In this document: piece after piece, positions 15,400 through 23,759 of the stretch
Numbering within the stretch: the stretch's first letter is position 1
Layout of the letters: the number at the start of each line of letters is the position of its first letter
Assembly (NCBI GenBank): GCA_946495905.1
Contig: CAMMEP010000007.1
Span: 1-29,271, forward strand
Source of the DNA: an uncultured Clostridium sp.
Lineage (GTDB): Bacteria > Bacillota > Clostridia > TANB77 > CAG-508
Direction: 5' to 3'
DNA: 29,271 nucleotides
Position numbers and translations under genes: made by a program
Notes under the pieces: generated by a model
Told to the model about the DNA's origin: nothing
Seen by the model: the letters and a program-made list of their open reading frames with translations, nothing else
The model's database searches: none

Positions 15400-16503
15400 T
15401 TAATCTAACATAAATCCTGTATTTCTCAGTTCTGCTAAGCCATATGGTAGTAAACCACATAAAAGGAAAATTAATACTCCATAACAAAATATTTTTTGCT
15501 TTTTTTCTAAATTTTCTTCTATTAAATAAACGAATGGTATCATAAAAAAAGCTAATAAAAAAGTTAATCTTCTTGTAAAAATATCAACTACAAAGGTTAA
15601 TGCAAAAATAAACAATATATATATTTGAACAAAGTTTAGATATTGGTCAAATTTTTTATTTTTATTCTTCTTTTCTATGATTATGCTAATTACATAGAGA
15701 AAAATTAAAAACATCCATATAACTAACATCCATCTAATATCTTCTTTTGATTCAGTTACTATATATGCATTCATTTTTTGTGCTAAATAATTAGTTATTT
15801 CTATATTAATAAGCTTAAATAAATTCATTATCGGTCTATATAATAGTCCAATTAGTAAAATAACATATTTTATTTTATTTAACCATTTTATATTTAATAA
15901 TAATCTAATTATAATTACTATATATGCCACTGGGTGAATTAATGCAGCAATTATGTAAGGCCAAATTTTTTTTACTAGTTTCTCTTTCCTTATTAAATCT
16001 AAATATAATCCTAAAGCCAAAAACGAACAGGCCATTGCATTTCTTATTCCTGAAGCCGTCACATAAAACGAACATAACGCAAAGCTAAGTAATATTGAAA
16101 TAGAAATTACTCTTGAAGTTGTTTCATTTCTTTTCGTAAAATCATAAATAATATACATTGAAATACCATATGTAATTATTACTGAAATAGTTGGAAGAAA
16201 ATGATTACTTGGTAAAAGTGCAACTAAATTAAATAGTAATCTTACAATTATTACATAGTCATATTCTAATTCTATATCAAATCCTTTTTCTCTAATTAAG
16301 TCGATTTTTTCAAAATGTCTAAAAAGGTCATTAGTTTCTTTAGGTTCTATAAGAAATGCTAAAACTGCTAATGCTATAATTAAAATTATTTGTACTGTAA
16401 TTAGCATTCTTTTCTTAACTTTTTTATTAACAATTATTCCATAAATTAGTACTCCTAATATTGAAATTAATACTAATATTACAACTATGAACAACCACAG
16501 CAT
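15400..16503 (-). CDS. EpsG/Wzy-like polysaccharide polymerase
   Basis: 367 aa, about ten membrane helices, resembling the EpsG family: an early loop with DLFRHFEKIDLIREKGFD and EYDYV, then a helix with ASGIRNAMACSFLALGLYL (the conserved Arg of EpsG/Wzy-like proteins), then an HPVAYIVI helix. It would polymerise repeat units outside the membrane. The only reasonable ATG (16503) is 2 bp after the stop of the upstream glycosyltransferase. GAGGAG is 14 bases away, so coupling to that gene is likely; an in-frame GTG at 16539 has no site. Assignment rests on topology and short motifs; no other polymerase candidate is present in the locus. Confidence 0.75.
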   Translation of the reverse strand: MLWLFIVVILVLISILGVLIYGIIVNKKVKKRMLITVQIILIIALAVLAFLIEPKETNDLFRHFEKIDLIREKGFDIELEYDYVIIVRLLFNLVALLPSNHFLPTISVIITYGISMYIIYDFTKRNETTSRVISISILLSFALCSFYVTASGIRNAMACSFLALGLYLDLIRKEKLVKKIWPYIIAALIHPVAYIVIIIRLLLNIKWLNKIKYVILLIGLLYRPIMNLFKLINIEITNYLAQKMNAYIVTESKEDIRWMLVIWMFLIFLYVISIIIEKKNKNKKFDQYLNFVQIYILFIFALTFVVDIFTRRLTFLLAFFMIPFVYLIEENLEKKQKIFCYGVLIFLLCGLLPYGLAELRNTGFMLD

Positions 16504-16505
16504 TA

Positions 16506-17579
16506 TTATTTTTTCATCTCCTCTATATAAGACTTCCACTGTTTTAAAATATTAATTGAATTTAACTTTTCTTTTATTTTTTCTGCATTCTTTCCCATCT
16601 TTGCTGTCTCTTCTTGATTTTCTATTAAATATTTCATCTTTTTTGTCAAATCTTCCACATCTCCAACCTCTATTAATAGTCCATTCTTTTCATTTTCTAT
16701 TAATTCCTTTGGACCACCACATGGACAGTCTGTTGATATTACTGGTAATCCAACCGCCATTGCTTCTATCAATGCATTTGGCATTCCTTCATAATCTGAA
16801 CTTAGTACAAATATTTTTGCTTTTTCTAATTCCGTTTTTATGTCATCACATATGCCACAAAGTATAATTCTATCTAATAAATTTAATTCTTCTATTTGTT
16901 TTTTTAAATTTGATTCTAAAGGTCCTGCTCCAAATATTTTCAACGTATAGTTTGGATATTCTTTTGCGATTTTTGAAAATGCTTCTATTAGCATTTTCTG
17001 ATTTTTCTGCTCTACTAATCTACCTACAGAAATAATAGTATTTTCTTTTTGCATTGATTTGTTTGCATTAAGGAACTCATCCTTTATTGGATTATATATA
17101 ATAACAGATTTTTTTTGAATTTCTTTATCAAAAAATTCCTTTTGTTTTTCCGTTTGAAATACAAATCCGTCTGCTTTTGGATATAATTTTTTCATTAAAA
17201 AATTACTAATAAATGATTTATATTCTTTGTTAGGGTCATTCCTGTCTGATACAATTATTGGTACTTTTATAAGTTCTCGTAAAAGTAATATTCTGTAACT
17301 CGGCATTGGTAAAAAAGAAATTATTATATCTGGTTGTTCTTTCTTTAAGATTTTAGCAGATGTCCAAATTCTTTTTAAGTTTCTAAATAAAGCTATTGAA
17401 ATATATTTCTTATCTAGTTCTAATAATTTAATTTTTTCATTTAAATCATATGCTTTATTCTCTTTCGTATTTAGTAGAATAGAAACATCATTTTCTTTTA
17501 TTAATTCATTAGCTAATACTGATATTACTCTTTCAGCTCCACCTTTTCCCATACTAGAAGTATTGAACATAATCTTCAT
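16506..17579 (-). CDS. Glycosyltransferase family 4 (GT-B fold)
   Basis: 357 aa. N-terminal acceptor half begins IMFNTSSMGKGGAERVI (3-19, the GGAER loop common in GT4). The donor half has SVGRLVEQKN (184-193), LKIFGAGPLE (213-222) and the retaining EX7E motif, Glu264-GMPNALI-Glu272, followed by AMAVGLPVISTD. It adds one sugar to the lipid-linked repeat unit on the cytoplasmic side; donor and acceptor are unknown. It starts 1 bp after the GT2 gene and is followed within 2 bp by the EpsG-like gene, so the group reads as one operon. Confidence 0.9.
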   Translation of the reverse strand: MKIMFNTSSMGKGGAERVISVLANELIKENDVSILLNTKENKAYDLNEKIKLLELDKKYISIALFRNLKRIWTSAKILKKEQPDIIISFLPMPSYRILLLRELIKVPIIVSDRNDPNKEYKSFISNFLMKKLYPKADGFVFQTEKQKEFFDKEIQKKSVIIYNPIKDEFLNANKSMQKENTIISVGRLVEQKNQKMLIEAFSKIAKEYPNYTLKIFGAGPLESNLKKQIEELNLLDRIILCGICDDIKTELEKAKIFVLSSDYEGMPNALIEAMAVGLPVISTDCPCGGPKELIENEKNGLLIEVGDVEDLTKKMKYLIENQEETAKMGKNAEKIKEKLNSINILKQWKSYIEEMKK

Positions 17580-17580
17580 A

Positions 17581-18408
17581 TTATTTTTGTTTGCACTCCA
17601 TTTCCTTGCTATTATTTCTCTTGAACTTATTTTTTTGATAAAGTTGCATTAATCTTTTAGGCATTAATCCTGCCACAATAGGTTTTAAGCAATATACATA
17701 TTGAGGTAAACCTATTTTTAATTTTCTATAATAGTGAAATCTTATTTTTGCTTCCAAAACGCGGTACTTAAATTTTTTCTTCTTATATCCATCACTATCC
17801 ATTCTATAATCAATAAGTATATCATCCATTATGTATCCCTTAAATCCATTAGCATACATATTCATAGCCATTGCATAATCTTGGCATCTTCGATATAAAG
17901 GATAACCTCCGATTTCTTGTATATGCTTCTTATTAATTAACATCGTAGGATGAATAAAAGGAGTCCCTTTTATCAAATCATATATATATATTTCTCCGCT
18001 TTTAGTCGTTGTATAATATATTCCTTTATCATCAAAAAAATTAGCTCTTCCACTGATAATACTGTATTGAGGGTTGCTTTCAGCGAATTTTACTTGTTTC
18101 TCTATCCTATCTATTTTAGCAATGTCATCAGTATCCATTCTGATTATATAATTTGTTGTTGCTAACTCTATTCCTTTATTTAGAGAGGCTGCTAGTCCCA
18201 AATTCTTTTCATTCCTTATTAGTTTAATCCTATCGTCCTTATAGTTTTCTATAAGTTTTATATTCTCCTCATTTGAGCAGTCATCTATAATAATAAGTTC
18301 AAAATTATTATAAGTTTGATTTAATATACTTTCTATAGCTTGTTTTAATTGTTCTTTTTTTGTGTTGTATTCTGACATCAATACTGTTACTTTTTTTCTA
18401 TTTTCCAT
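17581..18408 (-). CDS. Glycosyltransferase family 2 (GT-A fold)
   Basis: 275 aa. The GT-A core is complete: VTVLMSEYN (7-15), SILNQTYNNFELIIIDDCS (27-45, Asp42/43 for nucleotide), NLGLAASLNKGI (69-80) and the metal-binding DTDD (92-95), with GTPFIHPTMLINKK and GGYPLYRRCQDY later for acceptor/base. This is an inverting transferase of the repeat-unit assembly; its sugar is unknown. The C-terminal about 60 residues are basic without a clear membrane helix. It starts 1 bp from the stop of the upstream GT4. Confidence 0.9.
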   Translation of the reverse strand: MENRKKVTVLMSEYNTKKEQLKQAIESILNQTYNNFELIIIDDCSNEENIKLIENYKDDRIKLIRNEKNLGLAASLNKGIELATTNYIIRMDTDDIAKIDRIEKQVKFAESNPQYSIISGRANFFDDKGIYYTTTKSGEIYIYDLIKGTPFIHPTMLINKKHIQEIGGYPLYRRCQDYAMAMNMYANGFKGYIMDDILIDYRMDSDGYKKKKFKYRVLEAKIRFHYYRKLKIGLPQYVYCLKPIVAGLMPKRLMQLYQKNKFKRNNSKEMECKQK

Positions 18409-18409
18409 T

Positions 18410-19528
18410 TCATATAAACTCCATATAAATTTCTTTCATTTCTTTTAATACATTTTCCAAAAGATATTTTTCTATATTTTGTTTTGCTCTATCTGTAAGT
18501 TCTTTTTTTTCATTTTCTTGATAATTCAACAATTTTATAATTTTCTTAAACATTTCATCTGCTGTATTTTTATTTAGCAAAATTCCTGTCATTTTATTTT
18601 GTATCAATTCTCTATGTCCTCTATTATTAGTTGAAACAACTGGTACTTTAGAATACATTGCTTCCATAATATTTAATGGCAATCCTTCCCTTTTACTAGA
18701 AGCCATATATATATATGTAATTGATAATATTTCTGGTACATCATTTCTTCTTCCTAAAAGTATTACATTTTCTTGAAGATTTCTCTTTTTGACTTCATTT
18801 CCATATTTTTTCATATAACTTCCATCGCCTACTAACAATAATTTAATATTTTCATTTTCTTTTTTTATTTTTTCAATTGCATTTATCAATAATATTTGAT
18901 TTTTGTTTTTATTCAATTCAGCGACATAAGAAAATACAATATCTTTATCATTTATTCCAAGTTCTTGTCTTAATTTACTTTTTTGTTCTTCTGTAATATC
19001 TTCTGAAAATCTCTCAGTATTTACACCAATTCCATTAATATGCTTTATTTCCTTTGCTTTTAAATGTTTTTTTGCAAACTCATAATCTTCATTAACAATT
19101 GTAATTAAACAATCTGTAAAGTGAGCCATTATTTTCTCTATCGGATAATAAATTAGCCAGTTAAGTAATGGTGCCCCTTTATAAAAATGAAATCCATGTG
19201 CGGTATATAACACCTTTGTTCCTTTTTTTCTTTCTTTTCTAGCTGCTAATCTTGCCAAAACTCCTCCAACAGGAGTATGGCAATGAATAATATCATAATT
19301 ATTATTTTTTATAATTTCTTTTAATTCCTTGTAAGCTTTAATATTATTAATTTGTAATGGAAATCTTTCAAAAGGTATATCAAAATGTTTATCACAATAT
19401 TCTATTTTTTCAGTTCCTCTACTAGCTACATGAACTTCATACCCTTGTTCCTTAAACCATTTTAGATATGGTAAATGACAACCAATTATATGCCTATTTA
19501 CAGTCGCTACAAACAAAACTTTTTTCAT
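18410..19528 (-). CDS. Glycosyltransferase family 4 (EpsD/CapM-like)
   Basis: 372 aa. N-terminal features IHCHTPVGGVLARLAAR (81-97), YTAHGFHFYKGAP (108-120) and INGIGVNTERF (164-174) are typical of the GT4 transferases that act second after a PglC-type priming step (EpsD, CapM, PglA-like). The EX7E motif is Glu281-GLPLNIM-Glu289. I infer that it adds the second sugar to the primed undecaprenyl-diphosphate sugar. Start ATG at 19528, MKKVLFVATV, with AAAGGGAG upstream; 13 bp after the FemAB-like gene. Confidence 0.9.
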   Translation of the reverse strand: MKKVLFVATVNRHIIGCHLPYLKWFKEQGYEVHVASRGTEKIEYCDKHFDIPFERFPLQINNIKAYKELKEIIKNNNYDIIHCHTPVGGVLARLAARKERKKGTKVLYTAHGFHFYKGAPLLNWLIYYPIEKIMAHFTDCLITIVNEDYEFAKKHLKAKEIKHINGIGVNTERFSEDITEEQKSKLRQELGINDKDIVFSYVAELNKNKNQILLINAIEKIKKENENIKLLLVGDGSYMKKYGNEVKKRNLQENVILLGRRNDVPEILSITYIYMASSKREGLPLNIMEAMYSKVPVVSTNNRGHRELIQNKMTGILLNKNTADEMFKKIIKLLNYQENEKKELTDRAKQNIEKYLLENVLKEMKEIYMEFI

Positions 19529-19541
19529 CTTTGTTCTCCCT

Positions 19542-20597
19542 TTATGCTCTATAAATCGGAAAATATGTACTATTTATATCAATATTTCCTTCTTTTTTTC
19601 TTATATTTATTAATTTTTTATACATTTTTTTATTAAAAATATTCTTTCCTATGTAAAAATCATATATTCCATTTTTAGGTGCAAAGCTTTTTTTATATTT
19701 ATATATTCCATCATCTTCTCCACCATATCCACCACCTAATATGAAATTCTTTATTTCTTTATTATACGCCCATTTTATAATTTCATATTTTAGAAAATCA
19801 TTTGGTCGTAAATCAAAATATTCACTCAAAGTTCCTCCCAAATACGAATAGCAATTATTAGGTGAATAAATTACTAATTCTGTTGAAATTACTTTTCCTT
19901 CATACAGTACATTAAAATATACAACATTATCTTTCATTTCATTTAATTTTTCAAAAAATTCTCTTTTAAAGTAATATCCATCTTCGGCATTATTCCTATC
20001 CATTGTTGAATAATAAATATTCAAAAAGTCATCCAAGCTTTTTCCATCTGTATCTATTTGAATTTGCAATCCATTTCTATTTGCTTTTTTTATATTTTTT
20101 CTTACTTTATGTTCAAAATCCATTAACATCTCTTCTGGATTCATATCCAATTTTCTAATTATATTATGTTTTATATTTTCTGCTTTTCCATTATACTTTT
20201 TTTCGTAACCTTCTAATAAATGGAATCTAACGAATTCAGAAACTATATTATTTTTTTTGCAATATTTCTTATAAGCTTTATTTACTTTTTTGTAATCTTC
20301 TCCTTCAATGATAAATCCACCATATCCATAAGGAGAACTTAAATCAAAATATTTATTTTTTTCTAACTTATCCTTAAAAATATCCGCCTTTGCAATGTCT
20401 CTTTTCATAACAACATTCATTGCTTTAGTTTTTCCATCATTATAATAAAACAATATTGGTTCTCCATCTCCGTGCATTTTAAAAGCTTCAACATATTCTG
20501 GAAGATAAAAAACATCATAATTAGAAAAACTTTTTACAATATTATTCCATTTTTCTTTTTCTTTTAATGTTATAATTGCTATTTCATTTTCTTTCAT
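19542..20597 (-). CDS. FemAB-like / GNAT (Acetyltransf_6-type) amino-acyl ligase
   Basis: 351 aa. It resembles the FemAB/BioF2-like double-GNAT proteins found in envelope gene clusters: YDVFYLPEYVEAF (about 28-40), SPYGYGGFI (about 88-96), FVRFHLLEGYEKKY, KVRKNIKKANRNGLQI (about 164-179), ELVIYSPNNCYSYLGGT, then LRPNDFLKYEIIKWA and FILGGGYGGEDDGIYKYKKSF. FemAB proteins transfer amino acids from aminoacyl-tRNA to lipid II; in capsule loci the acceptor may be an amino sugar instead (inference). It overlaps the aminotransferase by 14 bp; AGGAG precedes the ATG at 20597. Confidence 0.8.
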   Translation of the reverse strand: MKENEIAIITLKEKEKWNNIVKSFSNYDVFYLPEYVEAFKMHGDGEPILFYYNDGKTKAMNVVMKRDIAKADIFKDKLEKNKYFDLSSPYGYGGFIIEGEDYKKVNKAYKKYCKKNNIVSEFVRFHLLEGYEKKYNGKAENIKHNIIRKLDMNPEEMLMDFEHKVRKNIKKANRNGLQIQIDTDGKSLDDFLNIYYSTMDRNNAEDGYYFKREFFEKLNEMKDNVVYFNVLYEGKVISTELVIYSPNNCYSYLGGTLSEYFDLRPNDFLKYEIIKWAYNKEIKNFILGGGYGGEDDGIYKYKKSFAPKNGIYDFYIGKNIFNKKMYKKLINIRKKEGNIDINSTYFPIYRA

Positions 20598-21528
20598 TTT
20601 CTTCTCCTAGTAATATCTTAATTTCTTTGCACATTTCTTTTAATGCCACTTCATCACAATCTTGATGCACTGGTAGATTTAAGATTTTTGAGCCTAAATT
20701 GTTTGCTATATTATACTCTTCTTTTTGTAAATCTTTAATCATTGTATGATATAAACTTACCACTCCAAAGCCCTTTGCATTTAATTTATGATAAAATTCA
20801 TTTTTATCTGCATTTAAAATTAAAATAGGATAAGTTTGTGGAGTTTGATTTTTATAAACCGTGGTTTTTCTTAAAATTTTTATTCCTTGAACACCTTTTA
20901 ATTCTTGTTCTATAAGTATTGTATTTTTCTTTCTTTTTTCTGCTATTTTCCTTAAATCATATTCTAGAATATTATAATAATTATCTGTTTGATCTAATTG
21001 TATTACTTCTAGATTATTAATTCTTACCATTCCGCCATCTTTGTAAGGTAACATTTTATGCAAAGAATAAATTGATACATCTGAATAATCTCCGCAATTT
21101 CTATCAATATAATCTGTATAAAGAGCATGTGCACAATCTTCAAGTATAATCGCATTATTATCTCTTGCAATTTTTACTACTTCTTCTATTTTTGGATCAA
21201 CATATCCAAAATAATGTACTAATAAAACAACAACTTGTCCTTTTGCTTTTAATAATTTATTTTTATAGTCATTAATATCTATATTTATATTTTCATCCAT
21301 ATAATAAAAATAATGTGATATATTATTTTCTATAATTGGATCATAAATTCCGCTTCCTTCATTTGGTGAGTATCCAATATATGCAGGCAATAATAATGTA
21401 TATTCATTATATTTATTTTTCAAAAATTTTAATATTTCTGAGAAACCTTGTCTTGCACTTTTATAAAAAATTGTTTTTCTTTTATAATTATTTATATCTT
21501 TTGCTGTTTTTTCTATATTTTTTTGCAT
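20584..21528 (-). CDS. Short DegT/DnrJ/EryC1/StrS-like PLP aminotransferase
   Basis: 314 aa, shorter than typical DegT enzymes (about 370-400). PLP features remain: ILEDCAHAL (128-136, Asp131 toward the pyridine N) and YSLHKMLPYKDGG (154-166), where Lys158 has the usual eight-residue distance to the GG of the family and is the predicted Schiff-base lysine. The N-terminal SARQG segment (24-28) stands in for the usual GT(S/T)A phosphate loop. Substrate unknown; an amino sugar or a small modification moiety is plausible. GAGGGT precedes the ATG at 21528. It overlaps the previous gene by 16 bp and the following FemAB-like gene by 14 bp, suggesting the two act together. Confidence 0.8.
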   Translation of the reverse strand: MQKNIEKTAKDINNYKRKTIFYKSARQGFSEILKFLKNKYNEYTLLLPAYIGYSPNEGSGIYDPIIENNISHYFYYMDENINIDINDYKNKLLKAKGQVVVLLVHYFGYVDPKIEEVVKIARDNNAIILEDCAHALYTDYIDRNCGDYSDVSIYSLHKMLPYKDGGMVRINNLEVIQLDQTDNYYNILEYDLRKIAEKRKKNTILIEQELKGVQGIKILRKTTVYKNQTPQTYPILILNADKNEFYHKLNAKGFGVVSLYHTMIKDLQKEEYNIANNLGSKILNLPVHQDCDEVALKEMCKEIKILLGEENERK

Positions 21529-22577
21529 AATTTAACCCTCTCTTCTTCAAACCCTTGTTTTTTATAAAAATTTACAGCTGTTGCATTTTTAGTTGTTACC
21601 ATCAACTCAACCTCTTGTATTTGCATTTCTTTTGCTATTTCATATATTTTCTCTATTAATTGACTTCCTATTCCCTGTTTTCTACATTTTTCATCTACTA
21701 CAAAATAGTTTATATGTATTCTGTTTTTATCATTTGTGCTTGTTTTATACCCCCATATAAATCCAAGTAATTTTTCTGTTTGAAATACCCCTATTATTAT
21801 TGCTGATTTATCTTCTATAAATTGTTTCATTTCTCCCATTATTTTTTCTATTTTATTATTATCATTTGATATTCCATTTTCATCAAGTACATCTTTTAAA
21901 TATAATTTAATCTCTTCTTTATATTTATTTACTGTTTCAATGTCAAATTCTTTTAATTCTATTTCGTTCATTTTTCTCTCCTCGTCTAAATTCAACAAAA
22001 TTTGTTCTTTTCCTACTAATATATCTTCCTTCTTTATTACTTTCATAATTGTTTTGAATAATATTTTTAAATCTCCAAGAAACGTTATCTTATGTGTATA
22101 CTCTACATCATATTTAAATCTGTCTGTCCAATTTGTTGTATTTCTGCCGTGTATCTGTGCTAAGCCTGTAAGTCCTGGCCTTACATCGTGTCTATGCCTT
22201 TCCTCTTCTGTATAGTATGGTAAATATCTCACAAGAAGTGGTCTAGGTCCTACTATTGCCATATCTCCTTTTAATATATTAAAAAGTTCAGGTAGTTCAT
22301 CTAAACTTGTACTTCTTAATGATTTTCCAAATTTAGTAAGTCTTTCTGAATCTGGTAATAAATTGCCAGATTTATCTTTTGCATCTGTCATAGTTCTAAA
22401 CTTGTAAAGAGTAAAATTTTTTTCATCTTTGCCTGGTCTTTCTTGTTTAAATATCACAGGACTTCCTAATTTTACCCTTACCAGTATTGCAATAATTAGA
22501 AATACTGGTGAAAGTATAATTAGCGCAATAAGACTAAGTAAAAAATCTAATATTCTTTTAAAACATTTAGCATACAT
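21513..22577 (-). CDS. PglC-like phosphoglycosyl transferase fused to a GNAT acetyltransferase
   Basis: 354 aa. Residues 1-195 are a monotopic phosphoglycosyl transferase: KRILDFLLSLIALIILSP re-entrant helix (7-24), KFRTM (59-63), the catalytic Asp-Glu in LDELPELFNILKGDM (92-106), VGPRPL (109-114), RPGLTGLAQI (133-142). It would move a sugar phosphate from UDP-sugar to undecaprenyl phosphate. Residues 203-354 are a GNAT domain with the acetyl-CoA loop RKQGIG (299-304). At codon 203 there is an ATG (21971) with GAGGAG six bases upstream, so the GNAT may also be made alone. The start at 22577 has GAGG; the in-frame 22598 ATG has no site. Neisseria PglB shows an analogous fusion, with a hexapeptide-type acetyltransferase. 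Confidence 0.9.
   Translation of the reverse strand: MYAKCFKRILDFLLSLIALIILSPVFLIIAILVRVKLGSPVIFKQERPGKDEKNFTLYKFRTMTDAKDKSGNLLPDSERLTKFGKSLRSTSLDELPELFNILKGDMAIVGPRPLLVRYLPYYTEEERHRHDVRPGLTGLAQIHGRNTTNWTDRFKYDVEYTHKITFLGDLKILFKTIMKVIKKEDILVGKEQILLNLDEERKMNEIELKEFDIETVNKYKEEIKLYLKDVLDENGISNDNNKIEKIMGEMKQFIEDKSAIIIGVFQTEKLLGFIWGYKTSTNDKNRIHINYFVVDEKCRKQGIGSQLIEKIYEIAKEMQIQEVELMVTTKNATAVNFYKKQGFEEERVKLCKKI
21971..21983 (-). promoter_or_regulatory. Internal ribosome binding site and start codon for the GNAT domain
   Basis: Minus strand GAGGAG (21978-21983), AGAAAA, then ATG ending at 21971 (bases 21969-21971). The site is embedded in the linker codons for Asp-Glu-Glu-Arg-Lys of the fused protein. 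Its strength equals that of the genuine starts in this locus, which suggests it is the original start of a once separate GNAT gene (152 aa). Confidence 0.65.
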
Positions 22578-22588
22578 AACATTCCTCT

Positions 22589-23722
22589 TTATTTCCATAA
22601 ATTTTTAATAATTTTTATTACTCTTTTTTGCTCTTCTTCTGTCATTTTTGTATCACTAGGTAAGCATATACCATTTTCAAACAATTTTTGTCCTATGGAT
22701 TTATCTCCATCACAAACCTTAATAAAATCACAATTCTGAAATACAGGTTGTAAATTCATTGGTTTCCAAACTGGTCTGGATTCTATATTTTCTGCATCTA
22801 AAGCATCCATGATATCTTTTGGTTTTACCTTAGAGTTTTCGTCTACAACAAAAGCTGATAGCCAATGATTTGGCACAGTGTTTTCTGGTACTGGTTGCAT
22901 CCTAATTTCTGGTATATCTTTAAAAGCTTCTTTATATCTATTAAATATTTCCGTTTTTTGTTTTATTCTTTTCTTTATTACTTTTAGTTGTCCTCTTCCT
23001 ATTCCTGCACAAATATTGCTCATTCTATAATTGTAACCTATTTCTTTATGTTCATAATGACGAGCTTTTTCTCTAGCTTGTGTTGCCCAAAAACGAACTT
23101 TTTGAATTCTTTCTTCATCATCTGAAACAAGCATTCCTCCGCCACTTGTTGTTATTATTTTGTTTCCGTTGAAAGAATATATTCCATATTTTCCAAAGGT
23201 TCCAGTTTGCTTTTCTTTGTATGTAGAACCTAAACTCTCTGCAGCATCTTCTACAAGTGGTACATCATGTTTTTTACAAATTTCCATTATTTCATCTATC
23301 TTTGCTGGTGTTCCATATAAATGAACAACAATAACTGCTTTTGGATTTGGATATTTTTCAAATGCTTTTTCTAATGCTTTTGGATCCATATTCCAAGTAT
23401 CTTCTTCACTATCAATAAATACTGGAGTAGCATTTTGGTATACTACTGGATTTACCGTTGCTGAAAAAGTAAGAGAAGAACAAAAAACAATATCTCCTTG
23501 TTTTACTCCAATTGCTTTTAACGCTAAGTGCATTGCAGCGGTTCCTGCTGATAATGCTGCTGCATGTTTTGCTCCAACATATTCTGCTAGTTCTTCTTCA
23601 AATTTGTTAACATTTTCTCCTAAAGGTGCTATCCAATTAGTATCAAATGCTTCTTTTATATATTTTTGTTCATATCCTTCTTTTGACATATGTGGTGATG
23701 CCAATAAAATTCTTTTTTCCAT
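22589..23722 (-). CDS. PglE-like UDP-4-keto-6-deoxy-sugar aminotransferase (DegT family)
   Basis: 377 aa, full-length PLP enzyme: ASPHMSKEGYEQKYIKEAF (8-26), NTNW-type segment WIAPLGENVNKFE (30-42), SAGTAAMHLAL (58-68, phosphate loop), VVHLYGTPAKIDEI, VEDAAESLG (157-165, Asp159) and SFNGNKIITTSGGG (183-196, Schiff-base Lys188). The whole resembles PglE/LegC-type enzymes that aminate C4 of UDP-4-keto-6-deoxy-GlcNAc. The upstream PglF-like dehydratase makes that substrate and the downstream PglC-GNAT would use the product. Start ATG at 23722 with AGAGGA. Confidence 0.93.
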   Translation of the reverse strand: MEKRILLASPHMSKEGYEQKYIKEAFDTNWIAPLGENVNKFEEELAEYVGAKHAAALSAGTAAMHLALKAIGVKQGDIVFCSSLTFSATVNPVVYQNATPVFIDSEEDTWNMDPKALEKAFEKYPNPKAVIVVHLYGTPAKIDEIMEICKKHDVPLVEDAAESLGSTYKEKQTGTFGKYGIYSFNGNKIITTSGGGMLVSDDEERIQKVRFWATQAREKARHYEHKEIGYNYRMSNICAGIGRGQLKVIKKRIKQKTEIFNRYKEAFKDIPEIRMQPVPENTVPNHWLSAFVVDENSKVKPKDIMDALDAENIESRPVWKPMNLQPVFQNCDFIKVCDGDKSIGQKLFENGICLPSDTKMTEEEQKRVIKIIKNLWK

Positions 23723-23759
23723 TTATATTCCTCTTTTCTTTTTTCATTCTTTTATATTA

